Source of the DNA: Nelumbo lutea
Taxonomy: Eukaryota > Streptophyta > Magnoliopsida > Proteales > Nelumbonaceae
DNA length: 64,000 nt
Direction of reading: 5' to 3'
NCBI GenBank assembly: GCA_022828595.1
Contig: JAKGHH010000003.1
Span: 58,765,759-58,829,758 of the forward strand
Shown here: piece by piece, positions 42,652 through 53,015 of the stretch
Numbering within the stretch: position 1 is the first letter of the stretch
Layout: each line of letters starts with the position of its first letter
Translations under genes and position numbers: made by a program
Notes under the pieces: model-generated
Database searches by the model: none
What the model was told of the DNA's origin: nothing
What the model saw: the letters and a program-made list of their open reading frames with translations, nothing else

Positions 42652-43272
42652 CTTATTTCTTAGTTTTTTCTTGTCAATGTTGGTTTGTTTCCATTGGATT
42701 AATGTTCTTTTGTGTGATGTGAAGTATTTCCCCTTTTTTGTGTTTTTGTTCAAGCCTTTCACATGTGAGGAATTCCCTTGTAAAGGATAATAATTGGAAA
42801 TAGTCCTTCTAGCAACATCCACTAGTAGGAGGCCTAGGGAAGGAATAAAAAAGGATTGGGAGGAGATCTCCCAATCATTTTTGCTTCCTCCTACGATTTC
42901 CAAAAGGATGTACTTGTAGGAGGCTTTCCTAGATAAAAAAGAAAAGAAGGGGAGATCACTACTTCACTTTTCTCTATAAAAGAATTATGAAAGGGTAAGA
43001 ATAGGACAATTCCATTGAATTGCCATATACAATGTGGGAGACTCCAAGCCCATGTGCGTTGAAGTTTGGGGGGATTAACAGCTCTATTCAAGTTTTATTA
43101 ATGGAATGGTATCTCACACAAATCAAGGGAGAGGGGTGCCTAATACCTTCCCACTCCCTCCCATTTGATTCCTAGAATAGCTACTTTAGGTATGGGAGTC
43201 TTTATTTTATTTTATTTTATTTTTTTAGCATTTTGAACATGGGAGGCCCATTGCTCCTATATCTTACATATA
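39238..43272 (+). repeat. Long LTR (right copy), about 4 kb
   Basis: Starts TGTCAGCACTTGATT after AAAGATGGGTAG. It contains at least six units of a repeat of about 158-178 bp (anchors at 40269, 40438, 40616, 40774, 40939 and 41106), the block shared with the left copy, and near its end GGGGTGCCTAATACCTTCCC, a motif I know from 3' parts of plant gypsy LTRs. Its right limit is set by the primer-site-like sequence that follows. Confidence 0.5.
42619..42651. repeat. (CT)n(TATC)n microsatellite
   Basis: A CT run passes directly into five TATC units. Confidence 0.95.
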
Positions 43273-43273
43273 G

Positions 43274-43292
43274 ATGGGTGGCGGCTCCATTA
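43274..43292 (+). promoter_or_regulatory. Possible primer-binding site
   Basis: GGTGGCGGCTCCATTAG resembles TGGCGACTCCACTGGGGA, the tRNA-Arg-type site used by Ogre/Tat-type gypsy elements. If right, the LTR to its left is a 5' LTR whose own core has been lost and replaced by LINE sequence. Confidence 0.35.
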
Positions 43293-43299
43293 GAATTCA

Positions 43300-44560
43300 G
43301 CCATGGAGTGGCCCCCAAATGTTCACACCAGCTAATCTACAGCTACATTGCCTTCTCTGTGGGGGTGTCTATACAAGAGAACTGAAGATGAACTTTGAAC
43401 CAACTTCTTGCGCTCCTTGAGAAGCGATGAAAATTGCCACGGGACCTTTGAGATTCCTTTGAGGATGTTTATCACTAGGTGGTAGGGCTGTTCACGGGTC
43501 GGGTTGGGTTGGTTTACTGAGGTTTTTCCAACCGACCCGACCTAGTTGGGTTACCTGAACTTGAAATCGAAACCGACGCAGTGTTAAGAAAAACCGACCT
43601 AATCAGTTTGAGTAGAGGTTGGGTCGGTTTTGGCTCTAAGTTCAACCATGCTTGACAAAAACTCAAATGCAATATATATGTGGGGACTGTGGCACCACAA
43701 TATGTGGGGTAGTGAATGCGGGAAAAGCCTTGTTTTTGATAAACAAGATATACCTCTAGTACATAGTTTGGACTTTGGAGAGGAGAAGAAGAGCAAAACT
43801 CATATATAATTACTACTAATTAGGAAGTAGAAACTAACTACTAACTAGGAAGTAGGAACTAACTACTAACTACTAAATCGGTTCGGTTCAGATCAATTTC
43901 GGTTTTCTTGTATGAAAACCAAAACTGACCGGTGCTGAAGATAACCCGGCCGACTCAGGTTAGGCCGGTCCGGGTTAGTCGGTTTGATCGGGTTAGGCCT
44001 TCTTATTAACAGCCCTACTAGGTGGGAGTCACCTTCGATGATGATGATGGGCTGGTTTGGAAAGTGCATAACTAACTTGTGGGCTTCCGGGGCAGCCCAC
44101 ATTTCAGCTATCGAAATATTTGTAATACCTAAACGTGCGCCTTCCATTGGATTTTGCTGAGGCATCAAAATTTATTTTTATGCTATTTGAGGGTCCCACC
44201 TAATCCAATTCAATTATTTCATATGGTTTTCTCTTAGGTGAGTCAGCGAATTGTTTGCTTTTATGTACAGGTAAGAGTTATTTTTAAAAGGCTTTTCATT
44301 TTGATTTTTCCATAGAAATCAAAACGTTGCCGTAATTTTCTCCCAAAACTATTGTAATTGATTGTTCTTCCCACCATCCAATAAGGTTCCAACTCCCACA
44401 GTCTAATGGTTTGTAGATTATCTAGTAGTCCCCATACCTGTTGGGCAACTAAATCTAGCTCTCCACAAAATGGGATAAATCCCAAACCCGGGTCAATAAA
44501 AATCAATTTTGATGCCTCTTGCAATGCAGATGGCTGGTGTCCTATAGGGCTCAATTCTTG
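43300..44560 (-). pseudogene. LINE RNase H fragment, split by a hAT MITE
   Basis: Reading down the minus strand: a degenerate block (44554-44260), KINFDAS, then EMWAAPEAHKLVMHFPNQPI and IIEGDSHLV just before the MITE. After the MITE come KGISKVPW and RHPHREGNVAADQL near 43330. These are the ordered motifs of the plant L1 RNase H domain. Several frame changes show it is dead. Confidence 0.75.
43475..44025. mobile_element. hAT MITE with perfect 8-bp target duplication (family 1, copy A)
   Basis: The element is 43483-44017 (535 bp), flanked by CTAGGTGG at 43475-43482 and 44018-44025. Ends are TAGGGCTGTTCACGGGTCGG and the inverse of TAGGGCTGTTAATAAGAAGG. The inside has mirrored GGTCGGGTTGGG / CCGACCCGAC words and no transposase. 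It cuts the LINE RNase H fragment. A second family member is at 53282-53827. Confidence 0.95.
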
Positions 44561-44800
44561 ATTTTAAAGCGTATTGTACTAGTATCACGTCCATCAGCCT
44601 TGTTGAAGCTTAGGCTACTTGGGAATAGACCTGTTTATGGGCCGGGTAGCCCGACGAGCTGGCCTGATTGGCCAGTTATTAAGTCGGGCTTGGTCATAAG
44701 TTTAGGCCCATAAGTTCGAGCTCGGGCTAGGCTCGGGCTTTCTCAACAAATCCCAACCCCGACTTGATACTATATATTAAATAATAAAAATATATTTTTA

Positions 44801-44836
<36 letters not shown>

Positions 44837-45408
44837 TTTTCTTTGTTCTCTTTTTTTCCAAGTAATAGTGAGATGTTTATTATTTTTGAATTTTGAAGTC
44901 TTAATATAAATAAAACACTTTTTTATTGAAACTAAGGCTTGGGCTTTGGGCTTTATATGAGGGTCGGGCTCAGGCTTGGGCCTGAATGTATTCTGTTGAT
45001 ACATATACAAAGCTCGATCCGAACCAACTCAACCCGACCCATGAACAGGTCTACTTAAAAAGCGATCAACATTGCTGTCAACTTCATGGACTTCTCGAAC
45101 ATTATTGAAAGTGTTTCAAAGCTCATCATTGACTGCCTAAGAAAGACTATGACCCCCCATGAAGACTAGAGAATACCATGGCAGAGTGTCTTAGTACTTG
45201 CTCCCTACTCAATTCCTACATCAACTTTCGGTATGCGTATTGAGAAGCAAATCAAGCGGATTGGTTAGCTCATAATGCTTTAGTTGTAGGTTCAGTCGTT
45301 GTAGAGTGTATCCCTTGGGCTCTTAGTTTTATTTGTTTTTGTGATTCCTAGGGACATGCTACCCCATAGCTTGTGTAGAACCTTCTTATTTTATCCATAA
45401 AAAAAGGA
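44561..45408 (+). pseudogene. Second LINE RNase H fragment, plus strand, split by a hAT MITE
   Basis: After the MITE the plus-strand frame reads AINIAVNFMDFSNIIES, then (with a frame change) ADWLAHNALVVGSVV, and ends in an A-rich tail near 45395-45408. Before the MITE the frame ends in A-T-W-E, which joins in phase to this when the insertion is removed. These are L1 RNase H C-terminal motifs. It lies tail-out, back to back with the minus-strand fragment at 43300-44560. Confidence 0.75.
44628..45061. mobile_element. hAT MITE (family 2, copy A)
   Basis: The element is 44636-45053 (418 bp), with ends TAGACCTGTTTATGGGCCGG and the inverse of TAGACCTGTTCATGGGTCGG. The target duplication is CTTGGGAA (44628-44635) against CTTAAAAA (45054-45061), the three differences all being G to A. 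An AT microsatellite lies inside (about 44806-44830). Confidence 0.88.
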
Positions 45409-45464
45409 CAATCTGCATTCATTCTTTGCCCCATATTCCTAAGTATTGCTTTAATAATTAATGT

Positions 45465-46021
45465 ATGGTGAATAGACCTGTTCATGGGTCAGGTGGCCCG
45501 ACGGGCCGACCCGGCCTGACTTGACCCCCGGACAGGCTTGAATAGGTTTTTTGGCTCGCAGGCTTAGCCTCGGACCAAAAAGCCCGACTTGCATAAAATT
45601 CGAGCCAAGCTCTGGCTTTGCCAAAATAGCCTGGCCCGAACCCAGCCCAACCCGACCTATAGTTAAACCTAAGTAAACCCGGCCCGACCTATAGTTGAAC
45701 CTAAGTAAAAACCCTATGTGATATCCATTAGAAGAAATGTTTTGATTTGAGAAGGTTGTTGATTCACTTGTAAGCCCATTGTTCATTTAAATAGGGGTAA
45801 AAACATCTGAATTAAAATAGATAATGTCTATTTGAATAGGGAAAATTTTGAATTTCTTTTATTAGGTCGGGCTTCGGGCTTTTTATCAGGGCCGGGCTTG
45901 GGCCCAAGTTGTAGGCCCATTAGTCGGACCGGCTCGGGCTTGGGCCTAACATTTTTCTATTAATAAAGAGTCAAAGCCCGGCCCGAGCCTGGTCCGGCCC
46001 ATGAATAGGTCTAATGGTGAA
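45465..46021. mobile_element. hAT MITE (family 2, copy B) with perfect target duplication
   Basis: The element is 45473-46013 (541 bp), flanked by ATGGTGAA at 45465-45472 and 46014-46021. Ends are TAGACCTGTTCATGGGTC and the inverse of TAGACCTATTCATGGGCC. It is the same family as 44636-45053, about 420 bp away. No transposase frame. Confidence 0.95.
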
Positions 46022-46572
46022 CACCCTAATATGTATTTAAGGCCAAACATGATTAAAATTAAATGTCTATTCAAAATAAGTGCTCATTTGGATTGGGACT
46101 ACACCATTAAGCACTCATTAGTGTTTGGAAAATAAACCCAAAATAAGTGTTTATTTTAAAAACAATGGCTTATTTTTTAAGCCCAAATTTCTAGCTTCTT
46201 TTTAAGTGCTTATACAATAAGCACTTATTCAATTTTTTTTCTTCCAAAATTATCCCTAGTTGAATTTTAAAATACCAATTATAAAATTATCTCTAATTGA
46301 ATTTTATAAAAGTGCCCTAGCCCCTGTCTCTCTCTCTTCTCTTTGATGCCCTAGCCCCTGTCAGTTAATTATTATTATTTTTTGTTCTATACCATTCCAA
46401 AGTCTCCAAACAGTATTAAAAACCGCACCAAACCGTAATAAAACGGTTTGCTTTGATTTCGTTTCTATGCCAAAATGGTTTGGCTTGATCTGAGGATTTT
46501 CCAAACTATAACTTACTAGTTTGGTTTGAGATATTCTTCAAACCACACCAAACCGGACTGTGAACACCCCTA
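46022..46572. mobile_element. AT-rich segment ending in a truncated hAT-type end
   Basis: The right end (46410-46572) has AAACCACACCAAACC and finishes GTGAACACCCCTA, the inverse of a TAGGGGTGTTCAC hAT-style terminus. The matching left end is absent, so this is a one-ended relic. The part before it contains repeated AAGTGCTTAT words and no gene. Confidence 0.4.
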
Positions 46573-48561
46573 GTTTTCTCCTCAAGTCCTCAACACAATT
46601 AGTGGAATGGGTGTGTTTGCATATTTATTTGAAACATGAAAGGAGGTTTATGAGGAGGTCAAACAATAATGGAGACTTCAGCATTTGTTAGAAAACACAT
46701 TCGAGGCTTAAGTAATCTTCCCTAAATAGAGGCAGTTTGCTTCAAATTTAAATATAATAACTGAAACACTCCAAAATATTTTATATATTTAAAAAAAGGT
46801 GGAAGTGAAGATTATATACCAACAAATCTGTGTATCAGTGTATGATTCAAGATAGAATCTTGACAAGCTAATTTCATATAACAATGATCAAGGAAACTCA
46901 ATCAATTTTACAGCCAAGCTTCAAAATCAGCTTTTATTAAAAACAATTCATCAATCAAAACATTTTCTTTGTAAGGGCGTCAATTAGTTGAACAGGTTTT
47001 CTTTGTAAGGGCACCAATCAAAACATAATTCACCAATAATTGGCTTACACAAATACATTCCAAAACCCTATAAAAAGTTGAACATAGAATTTAATTCGAA
47101 AATTATTTAGAGAAGTAGTCACTAATTTAATTGAAAAAAATAATTAAATTTCAGCACAAGGTATGGGTGGATCTGTGCCTGTCAACGCTTCAAGTCCCAT
47201 GGGCTTTCCTGAGAGGGGTGTGCTAGAGAATAAATCCATATTCAGGGATCTCACCTAACAGCTTAAGCTTAGGTTGAATAGTTCTTTGAGTTGTTTGTCT
47301 AATCATATTTGAAAGAGTCATGCACATAAAATTTCCAATCAAACCCTTGCTGACTCTAGTGGTTTAATCGAATCTCTCCCACTTCTTTTGTATTGCCATG
47401 AAAAGGAAACCACAAATTTCCCTTAAATGCAGTCCATGTGGCTATGAAATATACAATAAATACTTTAACATTTACCTTTAACTTTTAGAAAGTTATTGTT
47501 TCGGGGTGTATGCCCCTAGAAGTAAAGGTGTGAAGCAAAAGATGTGCACCTCTTGCAACCTGAGATCTAAGCCTGGCATTCATGATATAAGATATGAAGG
47601 CAATGCAGTTTATCTCCAACCTGCCTCCTCAAGGTGTATGCCTTTCAGCCTCACCTCAAAGCCTTTTAAAATGTTTGGCTAAATGAACGTGGTAGAATCT
47701 CAACAACAAGATTCAGATGGTAAGAGCCACACTATTCTGTACTTTGGACTGAATCTACTGCACATCCAACATGTTTTATGTCACATATAGAACTTTTATT
47801 TCTCTTCTTCGGAAAAATGGTGTTCATCATCCATATGTAGGAGAAACTGTGGCAAGGATCTGAAGTCATGATGATGGAGAATAACCCATGTGTATGTACA
47901 GCTTATACATGTAATATCTTTTTTTTTTTTTAATACTAGCAGAAAGCACATGTCAGGAAGAGGACATAATATATATGATTATATAGTATTAAATTTTAAA
48001 TAGGTTTGAAGTAAACACATTCAAATTAATAATAACTATTGCTTTCTATATAAGATGTTCTGTGCAGTTGTGTTCTGGATTTTGATCACAATGCAGGCCA
48101 AAACAGATGAACCAGATGGTAGGAGTTCAACTTATTTGTGCCATCTTTGAGATCTTCAAAATGATTTGTTAAGATAAACATTAACTATCACCCCTTTAAA
48201 CAATGTATAAAATATGGCAAAAAAAAAAAAAAACAGAGAAAAGCATCTACCAAATCCATCTCATTGTTACAGTTATTATAATCCAGAAATGCAATTCCTC
48301 TTGTATTAAAGAAAGCATCAGACCTGCAATAGTGTCCAGTGAACTCTCACAAGTTGTTAACAGATTTTGCAAAGCCATCACCAAGCTGAGTTGATAAATT
48401 CTTGTGTTATGCTATGCTCATTCTTCTGTTACCCAATGCTCAGCGAACGTATTCTGGCTGCACCTGGGGTCTTTCAACTGTTTGATCAGATTATATCAGT
48501 GCCCTGGCCTCTTCCAATATTAATTATGAACAAGGTCTATGGGTTATATAAGGGTTAGTTA
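46573..48561. other. Intergenic, no gene recognised
   Basis: No supported gene. About 47160-47700 resembles LTR-type non-coding sequence (for example ACAGCTTAAGCTTAGGTTGA) but ends could not be set. The part nearest 48959 may include the 3' untranslated region of the minus-strand gene. Confidence 0.4.
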
Positions 48562-48728
48562 TAAAGGGCAGCCCACTGCACAAGGTTCCCACCAATGCAG
48601 GGTCTGGGGAGGAACAGACGTATACAGTGTTACTTCTGCACGTAAAGAGAGGCTATTTCCAAGATTTGAACCCTGGTCTCCCAAGGTCACAATGGAGCAA
48701 CCCAACCATTGTGCCAAGGCCCACCTTC
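48562..48728 (-). mobile_element. tRNA-derived SINE
   Basis: Minus strand: TGGCACAATGGTTGGG fits a tRNA-like A box and GGTTCAAATCTTGG fits a B box about 35-40 bases later. Then follow AGCCTCTCT, CCTCCCCAGACCCTGC and GGGAACCTTGTGCAGTGGG, the usual body of Au-like plant SINEs. It lies about 230 bases downstream of the stop codon of the plastid-protein gene and in the same orientation, so it may be in the 3' untranslated region. Confidence 0.8.
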
Positions 48729-48958
48729 CAAATTCAACCACAGGCTTCCAGTGTCACCAACTGTCTTGCACCAACAAAGGTAACAAATCTAGAATTCGGG
48801 TTATTAACTTTTGATCAATTGGTTCAACAGAGGCTCTTGTTGTCAATCAAGAAAAAAGTTTGGGAATATGCATGGTTTCTTTGTGGAATATTATGTCTTC
48901 ACTTCTAGGTTTTTGCAATAAACCATGTCCACACACTGAGCAAATACACCAGGAATTG

Positions 48959-51436
48959 CTATAATATCTTAGTCCATGAACCCAAGAATGGGAAAAAAGC
49001 AATAAGCAACCTTATCAATAAGGGTGTATCTTTATTTCTCACTCTCCTACTCAACTTGCCTTTTCTCTCCACCTGTGGCCTTGGTGAACCACCTGTCATT
49101 CGTGATGGCATCCTTATGGGCCCCATTTCAGGCTTGCCTTGTCTATCTAGCTCATCCCATCCACCAAAGCTGTACCTGTATTGACCACGTTTCTTAACTG
49201 AACCATCATTTGCTGTCACCCACGACTGATATCCACGCCTTCCGTTACCAGCCTCACCAACTTTTTCCTCCTGTTTTTCTTCAGCATTCATTCGAACATC
49301 ACCTGGAGCCCTGGCAAATGGCTTCTTCTTGGTCCTGGACCTCGGTTTGGGGCTTTCACGTCTCCTACCCCAAAATTTGTCTATTGCAAGAGAAATTGCA
49401 GACTGCCCAAGTGGAAGTACTAACGCCATGAGAACAGCCTTAGGACCTGTACCTAATAACATCGATAAAATAATGGCTGGAAGCATCCATCCAAAAGAAC
49501 TGAAGACCTGTATTAGTCCAAGAATATGTGTCAGACATGTTTAACAGATTTTTTTTCACCAATTATGGCAATATGACCAACCAATATTCAATTTCAAGGT
49601 TTGTTTAGCAAAGGAAAACAATGGAAAAGGAAAGTTTCCATGTAGTGCAAATTTGACTTAAGGCCAAGGGCATTCTAATTCTGCCTTGACAGCTTAGCAA
49701 AGCATGTCACTGAACCTTTAAGGTTTAAAGACATACAAGCACTCATAAGCATGTGACAAAAGCAAGTGGTAACTTTTGCAAAACCCCTGTGTGTGTATTT
49801 GTCTCTTCTTCATTTGGCAATTGCATACGACCATGATATCATTCTAGATGAATACTGTTGGTACTCTTGGTTTTTGTGATTCAAATTAAATGTTCCTTGT
49901 TTTCTGTTTTCTTTTGTTTAGCGGAGTCTCTTGAGTCCCATATGGACTAGGAAAAGAACTCCTTTTCGATTTATCTATTGCTTTGTGCACTTGGTTTATG
50001 TCTTATATTTATATTTATATTTTTTTTCAGAAAGTCCTCCTTTCTGACATTTTTTGGTAACCACCAAACTCTCCAAAATGTGGGAGAAGTCCCAAGAAAA
50101 GTGGGAGATGTTTTCTTAAGGTGCGCTCTTCCAATTAGTTTTTGGAACAGTGAATTACTAGCTTCTGTCTTCTTCACGTTTTTCTGCTCTACTGTACTGG
50201 GTTTCTCCGTTGAAATCGTGTTTGGGCACATACATAGTATCCTGGTTCGATGCTTGAGCTGTGAGTGCATGCAACACAAAGGCTAAGAGCTGTTGTATCC
50301 TAAAGGCTGACTGCGGAAAACATTCTACATTAACAGATAATCTCTGAGCGGTGGCAAAATCAATTTTAAGGAGTGCGAACACTTGCTGCAACTCAGTAAG
50401 TCAGTTATTATCGATAAGTTTATCTATCTTCCCATTAATTATCATTTGATATTTATTCCTACAGTTGTGGATATGTTGTGCCATTAGAACCTTGTTAGTT
50501 TACCATTGCTGCCATTTTTCTCATTACTTTCCAATATATACAAACCAATACTGCAGAGACGCCTGTAATGCTAAGACTCATTAACAAAAGAGTTAAACAA
50601 AACAAAGTAAATTTGGATGAATTCTCATCCTCGAATCTCAAAAATACAGTCATAATACTCTTCATGTTTTTCAGTTGGATGGCCAAGAGTTTTCTGCTCT
50701 CAGCTTTCTTGTCTTCAATTAACACTTCAGTTCTTTTCTTTTTTAATTGCATTCCCCTCAACTGGGTTTGCCCATTCAAGTCATGGTTACCATGTTTACT
50801 AATGCCCCCATATCTTTACCACTCAAATAAGCAACTATAGTTATTGAATTAAGCTAACTTTCTCTAAATTACATCCAATAGAAATGGAGCTAGGTGTCCA
50901 TTCCATCGACCTAAACGCAAACCAAGTACGCTCGATTTAACATGTATTAGAGCAGGACAAGACTAATTAAGCGATTACCAAACAAATACAAAAACTCAAT
51001 AACAAAGAAAGTAAACAACTTTTGAGTTTTAAGCTGGTTTTACACCAATTACCTTTAGAATCCAGACATTATCAATGGCTTCCTCGAAAACCCCGGATCC
51101 CTCGTCGGAATCCCATGATGACTGCTCATCGGACCACCATTTGCGTTGTTGTCTGTCCCCCCTTCTGAAACCAATACCATCGTCTTCATCTTCTGCGTCG
51201 TCTTCGCTGATCGAATCTCCTCCTAATTCGAACCTGAATCCTTCTCTTAACGTCTCAGCGTTTGAATCCCAGTACGACTTACTACCGTCACTACTTCGAC
51301 GAGGACGATACCTGGCAGAGCGGCAGGGAAGATGAACCGAGAAATTAGGGTTTCGGGGTGGAGAGAGATTATGGTTTCTCAGTGGCCACGGTGGAGCAGA
51401 GACAGAGCAGGGGAAAGAGAGGAGACGAGTCTCCAT
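48959..51436 (-). CDS. Putative plastid membrane protein of unknown function, 2 exons
   Basis: Exon 1 is 51436-51053 (128 codons) and exon 2 is 49507-48959 (182 codons plus stop). The donor is AAAG then GTAATTGG, the acceptor is AATACAG, and the junction is in phase 0, giving 310 residues. The N-terminus (METRLLSFPCSVSAPPWPLR) is Ser/Pro/Arg-rich with almost no acidic residues, as in chloroplast transit peptides. An acidic linker follows (ISEDDAEDEDDG). The exon junction lies at WILKVF. A hydrophobic segment starts at about residue 135 (GWMLPAIILSMLL, then MALVLPLGQSAISLAI), then a basic, likely stromal region, and a last hydrophobic stretch (LLIRLLIAFFPFLGSW) just before the end. I do not recognise the family. 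Both exons look intact, but membership of plastid or membrane is inferred from composition only. Confidence 0.8.
49971..50840 (-). other. Coding-like fragments of an unidentified gene in the intron
   Basis: Within the 1.5-kb intron the minus strand has two pieces with normal protein composition. One (50779-50495) has a charged helical part (LKKKRTEVLIEDKKAESRKL) and a clear membrane helix (FTLFCLTLLLMSLSITGVSA). The other (50391-50158) contains LLKIDFATAQRLSVNVECFP and RIQQLLAFVLHAL. They could be a captured or alternative exon set. I cannot name the parent gene, and they may be pseudogene pieces. Confidence 0.35.
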
Positions 51437-51857
51437 GATTGCAACGCCAACTCCATTATCTCGTTTCTGTTATCTTCTCCTCTCTAAAATGGATGGTCCA
51501 CTTGGACTGTGGTCTGTGGAAGAGGCGAGAGGGACGCTGGGGCGGTCGACCAGGTCCATTTTCTATGTGAACCGCCGGTTTAGATGACTAACACTACGGC
51601 TTAATTTGAGATTGCTTATTTTGGAAATGGGAAAATTTTTTAAACTATTCTTACTTATATTTAACGGACAATTTGTATTTTTACCGATTAATTATTATCT
51701 TAAGCCACAATTAATTAACTCTATCTTTATCGTTAATGTCTGTTAATATTCCGTTAAAATCCGTATATATATAACACCACCTGACCACAGGTGGTAAGGT
51801 GTTTGTCTAAGAGTATATGAGGGCTGAACTGTAATTGCACATGCAGCGGGATCTGAG

Positions 51858-52367
51858 AGTCTGAGACTGGTACATCATCTGAGTAGCAGAGAAATACCGA
51901 TTCTGCTGTCAAACAACCTCGCCCTCACGTTCCATTGGCGCCATGAACTGAGAATTCCTCTGATTAACAGTTGCGCTAGAAGGAGCTACCGCTGGAGGTC
52001 TCTCTCCGATCTCCCGAGGATCAGGAAGAGCAGGTTCACCACCGTTGCACCGCCTCCTCCTCCTCCTCTAAAGACATGAACCTCGCAAACATGCTTTCTG
52101 CCTCGGGCTTGAAGGTCGATGATGGAGGAAACCTTCGCATCATTCGTCAATTCCGCCGCCACTACCGTCGATGAAATTCGCAAAGAATGAGCTTGGAGCA
52201 TAGCGATACCGCATCAGAGCTGAGCTCAGCTGCTGCTGCTGTTGAAGATGGAGATCTGAGTTCATGGCCTCCCTGCTCTTTGACTGCAGTTCTTCCGGAT
52301 GTTTGAAGCTCAAAGGAAACAAACGATTCATGTCCTTTGGTGATGTTTGAGAGCCACCAAACATCAT
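51858..52367 (-). pseudogene. bHLH transcription factor N-terminal fragment (bHLH130/FBH-like)
   Basis: Starts MMFGGSQTSPKDMNRLFPLS, continues with a Gln run and LSSALMRYRYAPSSFFANFI, which resembles the conserved RYRSAPSSF block of plant bHLH122/128/130 (FLOWERING BHLH) proteins. After frame changes it shows FLHHRPSS, then PEAESMFARFMS, NQRNSQFMAPME and SATQMMYQSQ, all in the order expected for that family. At least two frame changes and a stop are present and no basic helix-loop-helix domain follows, so this is a broken first-exon copy. It lies about 420 bases upstream of the plastid-protein gene on the same strand. Confidence 0.65.
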
Positions 52368-52379
52368 CTTCCACCGCTA

Positions 52380-53015
52380 GGTAGAAATTTCGGAATCTCC
52401 TCCACACACACAGGACAGTCCAAACCGTCGCTGGTGGACGGTGGAACAGGGGAGAGCGGAGGCAGGGCAGGTTGAAAACGAGAGAAAGAAGTACACACAG
52501 TACTTCCTCATAAGCACGCCATATACCGATTCATGTCCGATACCAATGTTTGCTTCGTTGCTGGTTTTGGTGATCCTCTTTGTATATTGTTGACTGTAAT
52601 TCTCTTCATGGTCATGGCCACTGCCTGTTGGAGAGGATAGGTGAGGAATTGAACGTTGTAGTTAGTGTGTGTGACGTGGTGGATTTGGTTGGGTTTTATT
52701 TTGAAAATTTTAAGAATAATGGAGGGTTATTTAGATATCTTCTCTTTTTTTATTATCACTTAACGACGATGTATAGGTGAGGAATTGAAGGGTAGTTTAA
52801 GAAATTTGCTCTTTGAAAAAAAGTGATTATTGAATAAGTGCTTAAAAATAAGTGATGACTGGCGGGGACCCGTTTGATGTATAGGTTTTGTTAAGCAAAG
52901 GTTAAATAAGACTAGACAATTGTTTTATACTTTAACTTTTTAAATAATTAATAGTTATTTATATTTTATATATTATTTTTAATAATTTTTTGAAATACAA
53001 AAACTACAATAATTA
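52380..53015. other. Intergenic, no gene recognised
   Basis: Contains upstream sequence of the bHLH pseudogene and then AT-rich DNA. No supported frame. Confidence 0.4.

Noticed and set aside
48539..48908. Plus- and minus-strand frames over the SINE
   Set aside because: SINE body sequence with tRNA-like boxes; not protein coding.
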